Both the position numbers and the translations under genes were made by a program. The notes beneath the pieces are model-generated. The model saw nothing but the letters and a program-made list of their open reading frames with translations, was not told the DNA's origin and did not search any database. A stretch of 42,861 nt of DNA, taken from positions 2,073,046 through 2,115,906 of the forward strand of contig NZ_JXBK01000001.1 of the NCBI RefSeq assembly GCF_000816495.1, written 5' to 3'. Shown one piece after another: positions 42,213 to 42,861 of the stretch (position 1 is the first letter of the stretch; every line of letters starts with the position of its first letter). This DNA comes from Acinetobacter harbinensis (lineage in GTDB: Bacteria > Pseudomonadota > Gammaproteobacteria > Pseudomonadales > Moraxellaceae).

Positions 42213-42861
42213 TCGTATTGCTCGCGATATTTACGCACGATATACAGTGCAACAATGTTTAAAGCCAAGGTAATCACAAACAAGGTTAAACCCAGTGCAA
42301 AGGCCACCAAAGCTTGTGGGCTGGCAAAATCAGTATCACCGGTCAGTTGATTAACAATGGTAATGGTGACGGTGGAAATGGCTTCTAAAGGATTGGCATG
42401 CAGTACTGGACTGTTGCCTGCAGCCAACACCACAATCATGGTTTCACCAATTGCACGTGATGCTGCCAGCAAAAATGCGCCAATAATTCCAGGTAATGCC
42501 GCGGGCAAGACCACCTGACGAATGGTTTCAGACTTGGTCGCGCCTAAGCCTAAAGAACCATCCCGTAGCGAGCGCGGCACTTGAGTAATAATGTCATCAG
42601 ACAGTGATGAAACAAATGGAATAATCATAATTCCCATCACAAAGCCTGCGGTTAAGGCACTGGTGGCATTAATTTCCAATCCCACAGTTGCACCCAGCAT
42701 TTTAAAGAATGGGCCAATTACCATCAGCGCAAATACGCCATACACAATGGTTGGAATACCGGCTAAAATCTCAATCGCGGGTTTTGCCCAAGCCCGTAAG
42801 CCCGCCGATGCATATTCTGCTAAATAAATGGCAATCATTAGCCCGACCGGAACAGCCACCA
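42209..42861 (-). CDS. pstC: Phosphate ABC transporter permease PstC, 3' part
   Basis: The last 217 codons of pstC; the gene continues beyond the window edge. It shows permease helices and the EAA motif (SLGLGATKSETIRQVVLPAA, then SRAIGETMIVVLAAG), and ends in YIVRKYREQYE. PstC pairs with PstA to form the membrane channel of the importer. Its promoter, any Pho box and pstS are outside the window. The GTG at 42857-42859 is only an internal valine codon. Confidence 0.95.
   Translation of the reverse strand, partial: VAVPVGLMIAIYLAEYASAGLRAWAKPAIEILAGIPTIVYGVFALMVIGPFFKMLGATVGLEINATSALTAGFVMGIMIIPFVSSLSDDIITQVPRSLRDGSLGLGATKSETIRQVVLPAALPGIIGAFLLAASRAIGETMIVVLAAGNSPVLHANPLEAISTVTITIVNQLTGDTDFASPQALVAFALGLTLFVITLALNIVALYIVRKYREQYE

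Overview
The window looks like a chromosome segment from Acinetobacter (Moraxellaceae, Gammaproteobacteria). The evidence is the moderately AT-rich composition, the core gene set and order (nudJ-mnmA-hflD-purB, efp/epmB, surE-lytM/nlpD-like, pstCAB), a FimX-like/PilZ pair, and paralogous small secreted proteins of a kind I recall only from Moraxellaceae. I could not identify the species.

Positions 1-4322 are accessory DNA, most likely one end of a prophage or integrative element. It holds small minus-strand genes (a 41-aa lipoprotein, a 65-aa protein, a 35-aa membrane peptide), a plus-strand train of overlapping phage-type genes (114-aa protein, 81-aa helical protein, HNH-family endonuclease, 25-aa peptide, HTH-like 96-aa protein), and a tyrosine integrase facing them. 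The integrase abuts tRNA-Val(GAC), which keeps its own promoter on the chromosomal side, so the tRNA 3' end is the probable attachment site. The other attachment site is not in the window.

Positions 4431-10822 (minus strand) carry moxR-DUF58-tgpA, a MoxR ATPase/transglutaminase operon, preceded by cstA-ybdD (pyruvate/peptide-type carbon-starvation transporter and its small partner). Positions 11008-16523 hold efp divergent from epmB, which makes the beta-lysine used to modify EF-P. Two cyclic-di-GMP genes follow, a PilZ-domain protein and a FimX-like degenerate GGDEF/EAL protein, probably controlling type IV pili. Positions 16606-20749 (minus) carry rpmE, a BASS-type transporter, gloA and an ampG with an unusual extra domain. 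Positions 20931-25376 carry a Lon-like protease, grxD and argD. Positions 25436-28156 (minus) carry a LysR regulator, a degenerate LytM lipoprotein and surE.

Positions 28511-31417 hold two tandem paralogous secreted small proteins, a D,D-carboxypeptidase (PBP5/6 type) and a gamma-carbonic-anhydrase-like protein. Positions 31.6-33.7 kb form an islet of five small unrecognised genes and two promoter-terminator units that may be small RNAs, one overlapped by GntR-type palindromes. Positions 34026-38576 hold nudJ-mnmA-hflD-purB and a yjdF-like membrane protein. Positions 38634-42861 (minus) hold sohB, then pstB, pstA and the 3' part of pstC, the high-affinity phosphate importer.

The peptidoglycan theme recurs (ampG, LytM lipoprotein, D,D-carboxypeptidase), but most genes are ordinary core genes. 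Many annotated starts had to be moved downstream, because the longest frames began at TTG/GTG codons inside terminators or lacked ribosome binding sites. I found no insertion sequence, CRISPR array or rRNA.
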